From NCBI RefSeq assembly GCF_027052235.1, contig NZ_JALUFF010000084.1:1-64000 (forward strand): a stretch of 64,000 nucleotides of DNA. The letters run 5' to 3'. The notes under the pieces were generated by a model. That model worked only from the letters and a program-made list of their open reading frames with translations, ran no database searches and was not told where the DNA came from. Shown one piece after another: positions 8,194 to 17,700 of the stretch. This DNA is from Thermococcus sp. GTDB taxonomy: Archaea > Methanobacteriota_B > Thermococci > Thermococcales > Thermococcaceae. A program made the translations under genes and the position numbers. Numbering within the stretch: the stretch's first letter is position 1; every line of letters begins with the position of its first letter.

Positions 8194-10044
8194 ATGAAGA
8201 AAAGGGTTTTCTTCTCTTCTTTTTTAGTTCTAATTTTGTTGTTGGGGGTATTCTGGGAAACATCTCTCAACGGATGGAATACTCACAGAGAGGGCAACTC
8301 TATTGGGAATGAGGAGGTGAAATCCCGGCTTGAGTGTTTTCCAGGGTTTCTTAATCTCTCCACGTTTCTTGCCCAAAAATGGATTAATTACACATCAAAA
8401 AGACTGCATCTTGCTAAATGTCCAGAGGGAGGTTTTACGGAAATCGATGATACAATAACCCCCGATATTGTTTCAACGTACTATTTTGTATCAGCGCTAA
8501 AAATGATAAATCAAACTCCTTACAACAGACTTCAGACTATAAAATGGCTTCACAACAATGAAGGCAATCTCTTCAAAAATACGACGACTGACTATGATGC
8601 GGGTATTACCCCATTCTGGATAGTGTATTATGGAGTTATGACATTGAAAATGCTAAACTCATCCCCAAAGAACCCGAGTAAAATCATGAGATTCATATTA
8701 AATATGAAACAGAAAAATGGCTCTTTTGTGTATGATGGCAGGGACTTTACACCTCAGTCTGTGGAACTCTTACAGGTTCTCGGCTATAACCTGAGCAATC
8801 TCAAAGAAACCCGAGAATATTGCCTAGAAAGGTTTCAAAATCTCACACCACCCTGGGAATACAAAGGGCTTAATTTAATGGGGTTTTTGTTTAACTTTAT
8901 CAGTTATACTAAGTGCTTGAAGAGTATGGGGGTCAGTTATACAAAAACAAAGGAGTATCGGGAAGATGTCGCCTTTATCGAGAACCTGTCCAAAAATATC
9001 GGGAAGATACTTAAGAGCAAACCGCCTCTTTTTATAGTGGCTAAACTTACTCAAGTGCTTAGTGAGTACAATCTCCTGAACAACACCATCTCAGGGGAGA
9101 TTTACAATTATATAATGTCTCAAGAGCTACCTGATGGCGGATTTAACCTTTTTGGAAAGAACTACGGAGAGTTCCAGGGAACGTACTATGCTGTAAAGAC
9201 AATCGCTTTACTCGGCCAAAGACCGGATAAAAAAACAATAGGGTTCATACACAGCTGGGAAAGTCCTCTTGGAGGCTTCGCTTTCACGTTTCAAAAGTCC
9301 TGTGGGCCAATATTGACGTACATGGGAGTCTACGTTGCCAAGAAAATCGGAATACCCCTCAACAGAACAGCAATAGCTAAGTATCTGTCCCGTGCGTTAT
9401 ACAACAGATGGCCTTATTCCAGAGATGATCCAAGCCCATTATACTCAATCTACATGACTTACAGGGCATTAAATATCACCCTGAGTCCTGTAGATAAGGA
9501 CTACCTGAGAAATGAAACAGCTCGGTTAACAGAGTTGTACCTACGCAACAGGACGAACTCCCTCCTAATGGACACGGGCTGGATAGCCCTTCTCCGTTTA
9601 GGTCGAGCAACCGGGGTAAGAATTGGGGAGGACACTAAAAAACGTCTTATCCAAAATGTCTTATCCTTAAAAAATCCCGATGGAACATTTGGACCCCCTT
9701 CTAATAACACGGTACTGGTCCTCTACAGGACAGAGAACGCGGTACTGCTGCTCCATGCGTTGGGATACGATTACACTAATGAGACGACAGCTAAATTCAT
9801 ACTCAGCATGGAGCATGATGGCGGTTGGGGTTATCCAGATCTCTACAACACGTATAGAGCAGTGGGGGCACTAGCCTACATGGGCTACTGTCCAGAAGAC
9901 GTTCAGAGTTTGATAGGTTTTATCCATTCTTTAAAATACAAGTATGGTGGCTTTTTGTTCTATAGGGGAGAGAAAAGCTATGGGGGATTGCAGGAAACCT
10001 ACTATGCCCTTAGAACCTTGGAACTAATAGGAGCTATTAATTGA
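8194..10044 (+). CDS. exported protein with prenyltransferase/terpene-cyclase-type alpha toroid repeats
   Basis: A 616-aa protein with an N-terminal signal or anchor (MKKRVFFSSFLVLILLLGVFW). From about residue 40 to the end it carries repeats of 45-55 residues with the pattern QxxxGGF/GG-W ... TYYAVKTIALLG. Examples are SQELPDGGFNLFG, WESPLGGFAF, MEHDGGWGYPDLYNTYRAVGAL and KYKYGGFLFY...LQETYYALRTL. This is the pattern of (alpha/alpha)6 barrels such as protein prenyltransferase beta subunits and squalene cyclases. I see neither a DXDD cyclase motif nor a convincing zinc site, so catalysis is doubtful; a binding role outside the cell is equally possible. Many N-x-S/T sequons fit N-glycosylation. 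ATG 8194 has GGAGG 8 bases upstream. The AT-rich composition suggests a transferred gene. Confidence 0.72.
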   Translation: MKKRVFFSSFLVLILLLGVFWETSLNGWNTHREGNSIGNEEVKSRLECFPGFLNLSTFLAQKWINYTSKRLHLAKCPEGGFTEIDDTITPDIVSTYYFVSALKMINQTPYNRLQTIKWLHNNEGNLFKNTTTDYDAGITPFWIVYYGVMTLKMLNSSPKNPSKIMRFILNMKQKNGSFVYDGRDFTPQSVELLQVLGYNLSNLKETREYCLERFQNLTPPWEYKGLNLMGFLFNFISYTKCLKSMGVSYTKTKEYREDVAFIENLSKNIGKILKSKPPLFIVAKLTQVLSEYNLLNNTISGEIYNYIMSQELPDGGFNLFGKNYGEFQGTYYAVKTIALLGQRPDKKTIGFIHSWESPLGGFAFTFQKSCGPILTYMGVYVAKKIGIPLNRTAIAKYLSRALYNRWPYSRDDPSPLYSIYMTYRALNITLSPVDKDYLRNETARLTELYLRNRTNSLLMDTGWIALLRLGRATGVRIGEDTKKRLIQNVLSLKNPDGTFGPPSNNTVLVLYRTENAVLLLHALGYDYTNETTAKFILSMEHDGGWGYPDLYNTYRAVGALAYMGYCPEDVQSLIGFIHSLKYKYGGFLFYRGEKSYGGLQETYYALRTLELIGAIN

Positions 10045-10102
10045 ACAGTTTTCACCTTCACCTTTATAAACTCCGTTTCCTTTTCTCCCACCGGTGAGGA
10101 AA

Positions 10103-10726
10103 ATGGAGGAAATCTTCGTATGTCCCGAGTGCGGTAGCGAGAACGTTGAAGTGATAAGGGAGCGCGGGAGGGAACTAACTCTCCGCTGTAACGACTGCGG
10201 CAACGTCTGGCATGTAACCCTTCCGAAGCTGATTAAGGTTCCCCTCATAGTCAGCAAGCATGAGGTCAGCTTCAAAACCTTCGCGGAGCTCCCGGAGGGT
10301 GAGGAAATCCGGGTTGGAGACATCGTTGAGACGGAAGAGGACGAGGTCAGGGTCACTGGAATAGAGCTCGACGAGAACAGGCGCGTTAACCGGGCGAAGG
10401 TCGAGGAAGTCAAAACACTCTGGGGCGAGAGCCTGACATATCCGAAGGTCATCAAGGTGTCCATCTACCTCCCGAAAGGCATAACCCAAGCCTTCCGCGT
10501 TAAGGTTCCCCGGGATGAAGAGTTCGCCGTTGGTGAGGTTGTCGAGGTCGGCGGCTACACCTTCAGGATAGAGAAGATAAAGACCGAGAGAAAAATGCTC
10601 ACTCACGGAAAGGCAAGGGCCGATGAGATAGTGGCCGTAATGGGCCACCACATTCCCAAGGCCAGAGCCCGGAGAAGCCTTGAACTTTACAGGGGCTACC
10701 GAAAGGAGTCGAGTGAAGGCCGGTGA
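10103..10726 (+). CDS. HVO_0476-type zinc finger protein
   Basis: A 207-aa archaeal protein with an N-terminal zinc ribbon (CPECGSENVEV...LRCNDCGNVW, four cysteines) and two related beta-rich modules after it (GEEIRVGDIVETEEDEVRVTGIE and EEFAVGEVVEVGGYTFRIEKI). The C-terminus is basic and may touch nucleic acid. The family is conserved in euryarchaea but its function is unknown. GGTGAGG directly before ATG 10103 supports this start over the GTG at 10094. A TATA-like TTTATAAAC is centred near 10065. Confidence 0.78.
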   Translation: MEEIFVCPECGSENVEVIRERGRELTLRCNDCGNVWHVTLPKLIKVPLIVSKHEVSFKTFAELPEGEEIRVGDIVETEEDEVRVTGIELDENRRVNRAKVEEVKTLWGESLTYPKVIKVSIYLPKGITQAFRVKVPRDEEFAVGEVVEVGGYTFRIEKIKTERKMLTHGKARADEIVAVMGHHIPKARARRSLELYRGYRKESSEGR

Positions 10727-10857
10727 TGAGGCTTTCATCTTTTCCTGACCCCCCGGGATGAGGAGCTTGGCCGCTGCTGATATCGAAACCCTTTTAAATT
10801 CTCCTCCGGATTCGGGCTTGCAAACGGATGAACGATGAGGTTTCGGAGGGATGAAAG

Positions 10858-11229
10858 ATGGCGAAGCCGAGCTACGTGAAATTTGAGGTTCCGCAGGAGC
10901 TTGCCGAGAAGGCCCTTGAGGCCGTTGAGATAGCCAGGGACACCGGAAGGATAAGGAAGGGCACGAACGAGACCACCAAGGCTGTTGAGAGGGGTCAGGC
11001 CAAGCTCGTTATAATTGCCGAGGATGTTGATCCCGAGGAGATAGTTGCCCACCTTCCACCGCTGTGTGAGGAGAAGGAGATCCCGTACATCTACGTTCCG
11101 AGCAAGAAGGAGCTCGGTGCCGCTGCCGGGCTTGAGGTTTCGGCTGCCAGCGTTGCCATAATCGAGCCCGGCAAGGCCCGCGAGCTCGTTGAGGAGATAG
11201 CTATGAAGGTTAGGGAGCTCATGAAGTGA
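10858..11229 (+). CDS. rpl7ae: 50S ribosomal protein L7Ae
   Basis: A 123-aa L7Ae/L30e-fold protein that binds kink-turns in 23S rRNA, in C/D and H/ACA guide RNPs and in archaeal RNase P. The kink-turn binding signature [33 protein letters not shown] is intact at about residues 35-67, and the C-terminal [10 protein letters not shown] is typical. The start ATG follows GGGATGAAAG. It opens the conserved cluster rpl7ae-rps28e-rpl24e, which in relatives runs on to ndk and infB. Confidence 0.97.
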   Translation: MAKPSYVKFEVPQELAEKALEAVEIARDTGRIRKGTNETTKAVERGQAKLVIIAEDVDPEEIVAHLPPLCEEKEIPYIYVPSKKELGAAAGLEVSAASVAIIEPGKARELVEEIAMKVRELMK

Positions 11230-11297
11230 GCTCCTTCTCCTCCCTTTCACCCAAAAGGTTTAAGGTCATCCCCGCGAGGTACCAAGGGGTGTGAGAG

Positions 11298-11510
11298 ATG
11301 AGCGACGAAGGCTTTCCCGCTGAGGTTATTGAAATAGTTGGAAGAACAGGCGTCACCGGTGGCGTTACTCAGGTCAAGGTCAGGGTTCTCGAAGGACGCG
11401 ACAAGGGCAGGGTAATAAGAAGAAACGTCAAAGGCCCCGTCCGCGTCGGCGACATAGTCATACTCAGAGAAACCGAGCGTGAGGCAAGAGAAATCAGGAG
11501 GAGGAGATGA
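11298..11510 (+). CDS. rps28e: 30S ribosomal protein S28e
   Basis: A 70-aa protein with the S28e OB-fold: [46 protein letters not shown]. It sits in the small subunit near the mRNA exit. The length is normal for the family. The start has GGGTGTGAG upstream. The stop overlaps the region just before rpl24e, so translation of the two is probably coupled. Confidence 0.97.
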   Translation: MSDEGFPAEVIEIVGRTGVTGGVTQVKVRVLEGRDKGRVIRRNVKGPVRVGDIVILRETEREAREIRRRR

Positions 11511-11512
11511 GG

Positions 11513-11719
11513 ATGGCCCGCTGGAACGTCTGCTCCTACTGCGGTAGGGAGTTCGAGCCGGGAACTGGAAAGATGTTCGTCAGGAACGACGGCAGAGTGC
11601 TCTTCTTCTGCTCCAGCAAGTGTGAGAAGCTCTACTTCATGGGGCGTAATCCCAGAAAGCTCAAGTGGACCAAGGCCTTCCAGGAGGCCAGACTCCAGAG
11701 GGCCAAGAGGAGGAAGTGA
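11513..11719 (+). CDS. rpl24e: 50S ribosomal protein L24e
   Basis: A 68-aa zinc ribosomal protein. The zinc ligands are visible in [11 protein letters not shown] and CSSKC, followed by the family sequence [17 protein letters not shown] and a basic tail. I start at the ATG at 11513, the form [10 protein letters not shown] known from relatives, because the purine run GGAGGAGGAG ends 6 bases before it. An ATG at 11507 touches that run and overlaps the S28e stop. A T-rich stretch after the stop (about 11720-11745) could end transcription. Confidence 0.97.
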   Translation: MARWNVCSYCGREFEPGTGKMFVRNDGRVLFFCSSKCEKLYFMGRNPRKLKWTKAFQEARLQRAKRRK

Positions 11720-11810
11720 TTTCTTTTTTCTTTAGTAATTTTAATTCAATGCATATTTCTACCACCCCTTAATTTTGGAAGAGCGGAAGAATTAAATAGT
11801 TCCTTTAGAT

Positions 11811-11829
11811 GACACCCTTTGGGGGTTGG
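11811..11829 (+). promoter_or_regulatory. shared leader element, copy B
   Basis: Reads GACACCCTTT, then GGGGG, TTGG and ATG. The same order as copy A (CACCC, a few T, a G run, ATG) appears 4.4 kb downstream of A. TATA-like ATTAAATAG is at about 11791-11799. The CCC and GGG can pair across the TTT, which would hide the ribosome binding site. Confidence 0.5.
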
Positions 11830-12990
11830 ATGCGACAGAAAGCGGCATGGGCTATGCTCGGAGTTCTGCTTGGAAGTCTCCTTATTGCTTCAACATACCC
11901 AACGAAGGAGAGCGTCCAGTATGGCACCCCAGCAATACAGAAGGTTGCAGGAGAGAACTACACCGCCTACATCCTCTATCCCAAGAAAGGCCTGCCCATA
12001 AGCACTCAGTTCTTGAAGGAGACTATACCAAAGCTCGTTGAGAAAAGCGCCCCAAACGCCAAGTTATATGCTTATTCGATTCCAGAGCTCCCAGAAGGTT
12101 CAGTCATAACCGGCTACGGAATAAAGGTAACCAATGATGGAAGGGTTGACATTTTCATCACCGCAACAAGAAGTGGAGCCCCAATACTGCCCGACAGAAT
12201 CAGGAGTGAGCTTTTTGAGTGGAGCAAAAGGGCACCGAAGTTCAAGCCTGACGTAATTCCCAGGGAAAAGGTCGGTGTCCTAGAGGGGTGGGAAGTTAAA
12301 ACCGTGGACAGCAACGGGAACGTGAAAGTTTACACCGGAGAAAGTGAACCCTACTGGCACAACTTTGGAAGACAGAGACTTAGATATGATGCTCCCCCCT
12401 ATGGAAAATTTTACGCCGAATTCTACATGTGGGGACTATGGAAAGACAACGACCCGCGCACAGAAACCTTCGCTTGTACCAAAGATCGCAGTGGTCACGG
12501 CATATACAGGATAACCCCAGGAATTCTGTTAAAAAGACAGGGGATCAGTGGGTATGGTGACTACAGAATAAGAAAAATCAAGATAGTTCATGATTGGGGT
12601 ATTAATCCAGCACTCAATGGACACCTGGATGATATGGGCCCTATAGGAGTTATCAATCGCTATCAAACCGTCCCAGTAAGTGTCGGGCCAGTTTCATACT
12701 CACTGGCAGTTGGTGGCTACAAAGTTTACGGAGATTCAATAGACCCTCCGGCAGTATGGACAATAAATACGCTAGGAACTGGGGGAATGTATACTGAAAC
12801 ATCAGAACATGCTGTGGGTATTATGGTGGCATCTAGCGGGGAAGTCCTGGAAAGAGCCCTCCACGATGGGAACTGGCATGCCGTTATTAGAATCAAACTT
12901 TCGGGAGAGTTCTCGGATAATGAATACGCTCTTCCCATAGGAATTCATAAAGAGTGGACAGCCCTTACATGGTACGTTAAGGTCGGCTGA
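11830..12990 (+). CDS. secreted protein of unknown function (signal peptide MRQKAAWAM)
   Basis: I do not recognise the family. The 386-aa product has a signal peptide (MRQKAAWAMLGVLLGSLLIAST) that resembles that of the gene at 7433, including the identical opening codons ATGCGACAGAAA. The mature part has a mixed N-terminal half (to about 130, YPKKGLPISTQFLKETIPKLVEKS...) and a beta-rich second half with many Tyr, Trp and Gly. No catalytic motif is evident. It interrupts the otherwise conserved order rpl24e-ndk-infB, which marks it as an insertion. ATG 11830 is chosen because the G run lies just before it; an upstream ATG at 11809 has no binding site. Confidence 0.72.
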   Translation: MRQKAAWAMLGVLLGSLLIASTYPTKESVQYGTPAIQKVAGENYTAYILYPKKGLPISTQFLKETIPKLVEKSAPNAKLYAYSIPELPEGSVITGYGIKVTNDGRVDIFITATRSGAPILPDRIRSELFEWSKRAPKFKPDVIPREKVGVLEGWEVKTVDSNGNVKVYTGESEPYWHNFGRQRLRYDAPPYGKFYAEFYMWGLWKDNDPRTETFACTKDRSGHGIYRITPGILLKRQGISGYGDYRIRKIKIVHDWGINPALNGHLDDMGPIGVINRYQTVPVSVGPVSYSLAVGGYKVYGDSIDPPAVWTINTLGTGGMYTETSEHAVGIMVASSGEVLERALHDGNWHAVIRIKLSGEFSDNEYALPIGIHKEWTALTWYVKVG

Positions 12991-13070
12991 CCCTGTTTTC
13001 TTTTCATTTTTATGAGGCTTTAGCCCAAAAACCCTTTTAACCTCCAGCCCAACTAACCCCGGTGTTGCCG

Positions 13071-13604
13071 ATGGCAGATAGACAGATTGAAAGAACCCTC
13101 GTTATTCTGAAGCCCGACGCCGTTGTTCGCGGGTTGATGGGGGAAATAATAAGCCGTTTTGAGAGGAGGGGGCTCAAGATAGTCGGAATGAAGATGATAT
13201 GGATTGACAGAAAACTTGCCGAAAAGCACTACGAGGAGCACAAGGGCAAGCCCTTTTTCGAACCGCTGATCGACTACATCACCAAAGCCCCAAGCGTTGT
13301 CATGGTTGTTGAGGGGCGCTACGCCATAAGCGTTGTGAGGAAGATGGCAGGAGCAACAGACCCGAAGGATGCCGAGCCCGGGACGATTAGGGGTGACTAC
13401 GGCCTCGACGTTGGCGATGCTATCTACAACGTCATCCACGCCAGCGACAGCCCCGAAAGTGCTGAGAGGGAGATAAACCTTTACTTCAAGCCGGAGGAGC
13501 TTTTCGAGTACTGGAAGGCCTCCGACTGGTTTTATCATACTCACGCCGAGAGGGGAAAAGAATATATGGACGACATGAGGGGCGAAAAGCCCGCTAGTCA
13601 ATAA
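13071..13604 (+). CDS. ndk: nucleoside diphosphate kinase
   Basis: A 177-aa enzyme that moves the gamma phosphate between nucleoside tri- and diphosphates through a phosphohistidine. The N-terminal [15 protein letters not shown] binds nucleotide, [20 protein letters not shown] is the family core, and the catalytic His sits in NVIHASDS (about residue 125). The C-terminus is somewhat longer than in bacterial Ndk, as is usual in Thermococcales. ATG 13071 with GGTG 7 bases before is used instead of the GTG at 13062. Its 3' end overlaps the convergent broken membrane gene by 11 bases. Confidence 0.97.
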   Translation: MADRQIERTLVILKPDAVVRGLMGEIISRFERRGLKIVGMKMIWIDRKLAEKHYEEHKGKPFFEPLIDYITKAPSVVMVVEGRYAISVVRKMAGATDPKDAEPGTIRGDYGLDVGDAIYNVIHASDSPESAEREINLYFKPEELFEYWKASDWFYHTHAERGKEYMDDMRGEKPASQ

Positions 13605-14136
13605 CCAAGTCAAGCTTCCCCTTCTTTTTTCTCAGGAACTCCGAATACTCCATAAGCACGCTGGAACACTCCAGAAGGTTTTTTCTGGTTCTCCAAGTGC
13701 TGAACCATCCAAGGAGCACCTGAGTGACTATAACGATCCCTCCGTATGCCAGCACCGCAGGGATTCCCTCTGGTATAGTGAAGAGCGCCAGGGAGGGAAG
13801 AAAGCCAATTGCCAGCAAGAGCATGGCTTCCTGCCTTCCCCTGTCGGGGATTTTAAGGAGGCATTCAGCAAGCTCCTTCCAGGCTGAAAATTCCTTTACT
13901 ACAAGCCCTCCCACGAAGAGCAGGTTTCCGGATTTGAAAGCCATTTTACTTCCCCCGTCCGCGTAGCACTCGGCTTCACCCAGGGTTCCGACCTTCTCAA
14001 CACGGAGGAACCTCAAGGCGATGCCTTCCCTCGGCCAGAGCAGGTAGATGTAGAGTACAAGGCCGGGAAGCAGGAGAAGGGGAGCAGGGTTGCCGAGAGG
14101 GCCACGGAACCGGCACTTACCCCAATCGAAAGGTAC
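13594..14136 (-). pseudogene. membrane protein gene, C-terminal fragment (frameshifted)
   Basis: The stretch to the left of the IS605-type remnant reads as the end of a multi-pass membrane protein (LLLLPGLVLYIYLLW, AMLLLAIGFLPSLALF, PAVLAYGGIVIVTQVLLGW, then a basic tail ending LDLVID). Nearest the remnant the membrane-like sequence continues in another frame (QIQLAYLSIGVSAGSVAL), so a frameshift lies near 14060-14110. The open frame that runs on to the right into EPSPFTAGRRS is remnant sequence, not protein of this gene. Together with 14552-14698 it seems to be one gene split by the insertion. The function of the intact protein is unknown. Confidence 0.6.
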
Positions 14137-14551
14137 GCCAGCTGTATCTGACCTCCTCCCCGCCGTGAACGGCGAGGGTTCCAACGACTTAAACCCCTCG
14201 CTAACGGGCGGTTCGGTTTACGGGCACTCATCTCCTACTCCCGTTGCCGGTTTCAGTTCAGCCCGAGGGCACGGTCTTGTGCCCGTTACCCCTACCGCTG
14301 GGCGGATTGGGGTTATCGCCTTAGAGGCCACTCACGGGTTTCAAACCGCTCGAAGGCGGTTTTAAAAGGACGCCTAACGGCGTCAACCACTCCAAGGCGG
14401 AATGGTAACGTGAAACCCCTCCTCTCATCGGGTTGTCCTTGAGTGGCCTCTCTGAGGTCTTACTACACTCCGAAGTTTAAAATGGTTTCGGTGGTTTAAG
14501 GGTCGTTGGGTGGTTTATTGCATCCCGCCCTAAAGGGCGAGGCTTTCGGGA
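14134..14551 (-). mobile_element. IS200/IS605-type remnant or MITE: left end hairpin, tnpB tail and right end hairpin
   Basis: About 420 bases without an intact gene lie inside a membrane-protein gene. One end (14520-14551) has a hairpin with GCCC-TAAA-GGGC inside CCCG...CGGGAG. The other (14150-14180) has CGCCG-TGAA-CGGCG with flanking CCTCC...GAGGG. These are the hairpin types seen at IS605 family ends. On the minus strand, broken frames between them look like the tail of a TnpB protein (GVTGTRPCPRAELKPATGVG, then EPSPFTAGRRS). No transposase (tnpA) or RuvC domain remains. The minus-strand order would be left end at 14551 and right end near 14134, so the right end keeps the region from which the TnpB guide RNA is made in active elements. 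Confidence 0.6.
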
Positions 14552-14698
14552 GAAAAATGTGAAAGCCGGAACCCCAAAGATTGCCGTAAAAAGCTCGTAG
14601 TTCCTGCCCTTCAGCTTCCCGAGTAAGAGCGCGCTCCCCAAACCGATGATAAGCCCCAGTGCGAGCCCTATCGTCCTACCACCCCGAGGAATTACCAT
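14552..14698 (-). pseudogene. membrane protein gene, N-terminal fragment
   Basis: The minus-strand frame starting at ATG 14698 encodes MVIPRGGRTIGLALGLIIGLGSALLL and then ELFTAIFGVPAFTF, two membrane-helix-like stretches. It then runs straight into the hairpin end of the IS605-type remnant, where the sequence stops looking like membrane protein. The fragment pairs with 13594-14136 as the two halves of one gene. The junction reads ACATTTTT next to CTCCCG. It is divergent from infB with 67 bases between the starts. Confidence 0.55.
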
Positions 14699-14765
14699 GG
14701 AGGTTTTTAATCCTTGTCCCGAACCCTTTAAAAGCACCCGGCTGAGTTAGGCTTAGGTGATGGAA

Positions 14766-17700
14766 ATGACCAAGAGGATTAGACAGCCAATCATAGCGGT
14801 TCTCGGGCATGTGGATCACGGCAAGTGCCTCCTTCCAGAGGAGAGGGTGGTGCTCCCAAGCACTGGAATGGTCACACTCAAAGACCTCTTTGAAAGGGGC
14901 AAAGGCGTCGTTGAAAAGGACGAGGAGAAGGAGGTAAGGCTCCTCGGGGAGAGAGTAATAGGTGCCGTTAGCGACGGAAGACTGGCCCTTCTCAAAAGCC
15001 CGTACGTCTGGAGGGTGAGACACAGGGGCAAAATCGTAAGGGTTAAACTCAAGAACTGGCACAGCGTCGGCGTAACCCCCGAACATCCCTTCCTCACAAC
15101 GAGGGGATGGGTGAGGGCAGACCAGCTCAGGCCCGGAGACTACGTTGCCGTCCCGAGGTTCATCCACGGCAATGAGGATGAGGGGGTCTTTCTCTCCCAC
15201 GTATTTTCGAAGATTTCAAATGAGTGGCTTATAGCAAAGCTCGATAAGGAGGGCCTGAGGAAGGCCAAAGAACTGTTTAAGGGCGAGAAAGCATACAAAG
15301 TGGAGAAAAATGTCTTCCGCGCAGAGGACGTTGAAAGAATAGGCTGGGAACACGTTGAGAAGATAGCCTTTACCCCTAGGATTCACCGCTCAGGAAAGCC
15401 CCTCCACTACGTGAAGCTTCCAAAGACCGATGAGGAGTGGAAGGCCCTCTTTTACTTTGCCGGGGTCATGTTCGGCGACGGAAGCCAAGAGAAGATAGCG
15501 AACAACGACGTCGAGGTGTTTGAAAAACTGAGGAAAATCGAAAGCCTCGGAGTCGAGCTCAGGCGTGTCAGGAGGAAAACATCGTGGGAGATAGAGATAA
15601 GGAAAGGCAAAAACGCCCTTCTGCGCCTTCTCAGGCAGCTCTTCGAGTTTCCAGAGGAGAAGAAGGCCCACAGGATAAGGGTGCCCAACATCCTCTTCAT
15701 GGCACCGAAGGAATACACCGCCGGGTTCCTGAGGGGCTACTTTGACGCCGATGGCCACGTGAGCCTGAAGGATGCGAGAATCGAAGTGACGAGTGCCTCC
15801 AGGGAGTTTATCGAGGATCTCTCGCTCGTTCTCCTTCGCTACGGTATCGTTTCCAAGATATACCGCTCGGAGTACACCACACTGGTAATCTCCGGCAGGA
15901 GGAACCTTATAGCCTTTGAAAAGCACATCGGCTTCACGGTGAAGGAGAAAGCTGAAAGGCTCAGGCGCATCATCGAGAAGAGCAAAAAGAGCGAGCCGTA
16001 TCCAGTCTTTGAGGAACTTAGAAGGCTTAGACTGCTCTTCGGGTTTACAAGGGCGGAGCTCAACTCCTTCGTTCCATTCTACAGCAAATATGAGGGAAGC
16101 CAGGCTCCCAGCTACGAGACGCTGATGAAAATCCTCGATGCTATAGAGAAAGGCTCACCAACACTCCTCCGCAAGCTGGCAGTCCTTGAGGGACGTTCGA
16201 GGGATCACAACTACCTGAAGGCCCTTGAGAAAGACGGCCTGATCAAGGATGGAAGACTAACGGAGCTCGGCAGGGAGCTTCTTGAGGTCTGGCGCAACAG
16301 GGAGTTCGACTCCAGTGATGTGGAATACCTCCGCAACATAGCCGAGAACTTCGTTTTCATACCCGTTGAGGCGATTGAAGAGGAGGAATACGACGGCTAC
16401 GTCTACGATTTAACTACCGAGACCCACAACTTCGTGGCCAACGGAATACTCGTTCACAACACGACGCTCCTCGACAGGATAAGGCACACAAACGTCGCCG
16501 GCAAGGAAGCGGGAGGAATCACCCAGCACATCGGTGCGACCGAGGTTCCGATAGATGTCGTTAAACAGCTCGCCGGCCCGCTCATCAAGCTCTGGAAGGG
16601 CGAGATAAAGCTCCCCGGTTTGCTCTTCATAGACACGCCGGGCCACGAGGCATTCACCAGCTTGCGCGCGAGGGGTGGAAGTTTGGCCGATTTGGCCGTC
16701 CTCGTCGTTGACATTAACGAGGGCTTTCAGCCCCAGACCATAGAGAGCATCGAAATCCTGAGGAGGTACAGGACGCCCTTCATAGTTGCGGCCAACAAGA
16801 TAGACAGGATAAAGGGCTGGAAGGTCGAGGAAGACGAGCCGTTTTTAATCAACATCAAGAAGCAGGATCAGCGCGCCGTTCAGGAGCTTGAGACAAAACT
16901 CTGGGAGCTGATAGGAAAGTTCTACGAGATGGGCTTCCAGGCGAACCGCTTCGACCGCGTTCAGAACTTTACAAGGGAACTCGCCATAGTCCCGATTTCG
17001 GCCAAGTACGGAATAGGCGTTCCGGAACTACTCGTCCTCATAGCTGGCCTTTCCCAGAAGTACCTTGAGGAGAAGCTCAAGATAGAGGTCGAGGGACCGG
17101 CGAGGGGAACGATACTTGAGGTCAGGGAGGAGCTTGGCCTCGGCACAACCATAGACGTCATAATCTACGACGGAACACTCAGAAAGGACGACACGATAGT
17201 GGTTGGCGGAAAGGACAAGGCGATAGTTACCAAAATCCGCGCCCTGCTCAAACCCAAGCCCCTCGACGAGATTAGAGACCCGCGCTTCCGCTTCGATCAT
17301 GTTGATGAAGTTACGGCCGCGGCGGGTGTTAAGATAGCCGCCCCCGGTCTTGAGGAGGCTTTAGCCGGTTCGCCGGTTATAGCCGCCCGCTCAGAGGAGG
17401 AAATAGAGAAAGCCAAGCAAGAAATTCTGAGCCAGATACAGAGCGTCGTCATAAGCACGGGGAAGCTCGGCGTCATAGTCAAGGCCGACACCCTCGGAAG
17501 CCTTGAGGCCCTGAGCAAGGAGCTCCAGGAGAAGGGAATCCCGATAAGAAAGGCCGACGTCGGGAACGTCAGCAAAACAGACGTGATGGAGGCTTTGAGC
17601 GTTAGGGAGGAGGAGCCGAAGTACGGCGTCGTCCTCGGCTTCAACGTCAAGGTGAACGAGGACGCGGAGGAAGTAGCGAAGGCCAAGAGCGTTCCAATCT

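Noticed and set aside
14090-14365. Plus-strand frame across the IS605-type remnant
   Set aside because: It runs antisense to the tnpB tail and ends in hairpin sequence; no protein family pattern.
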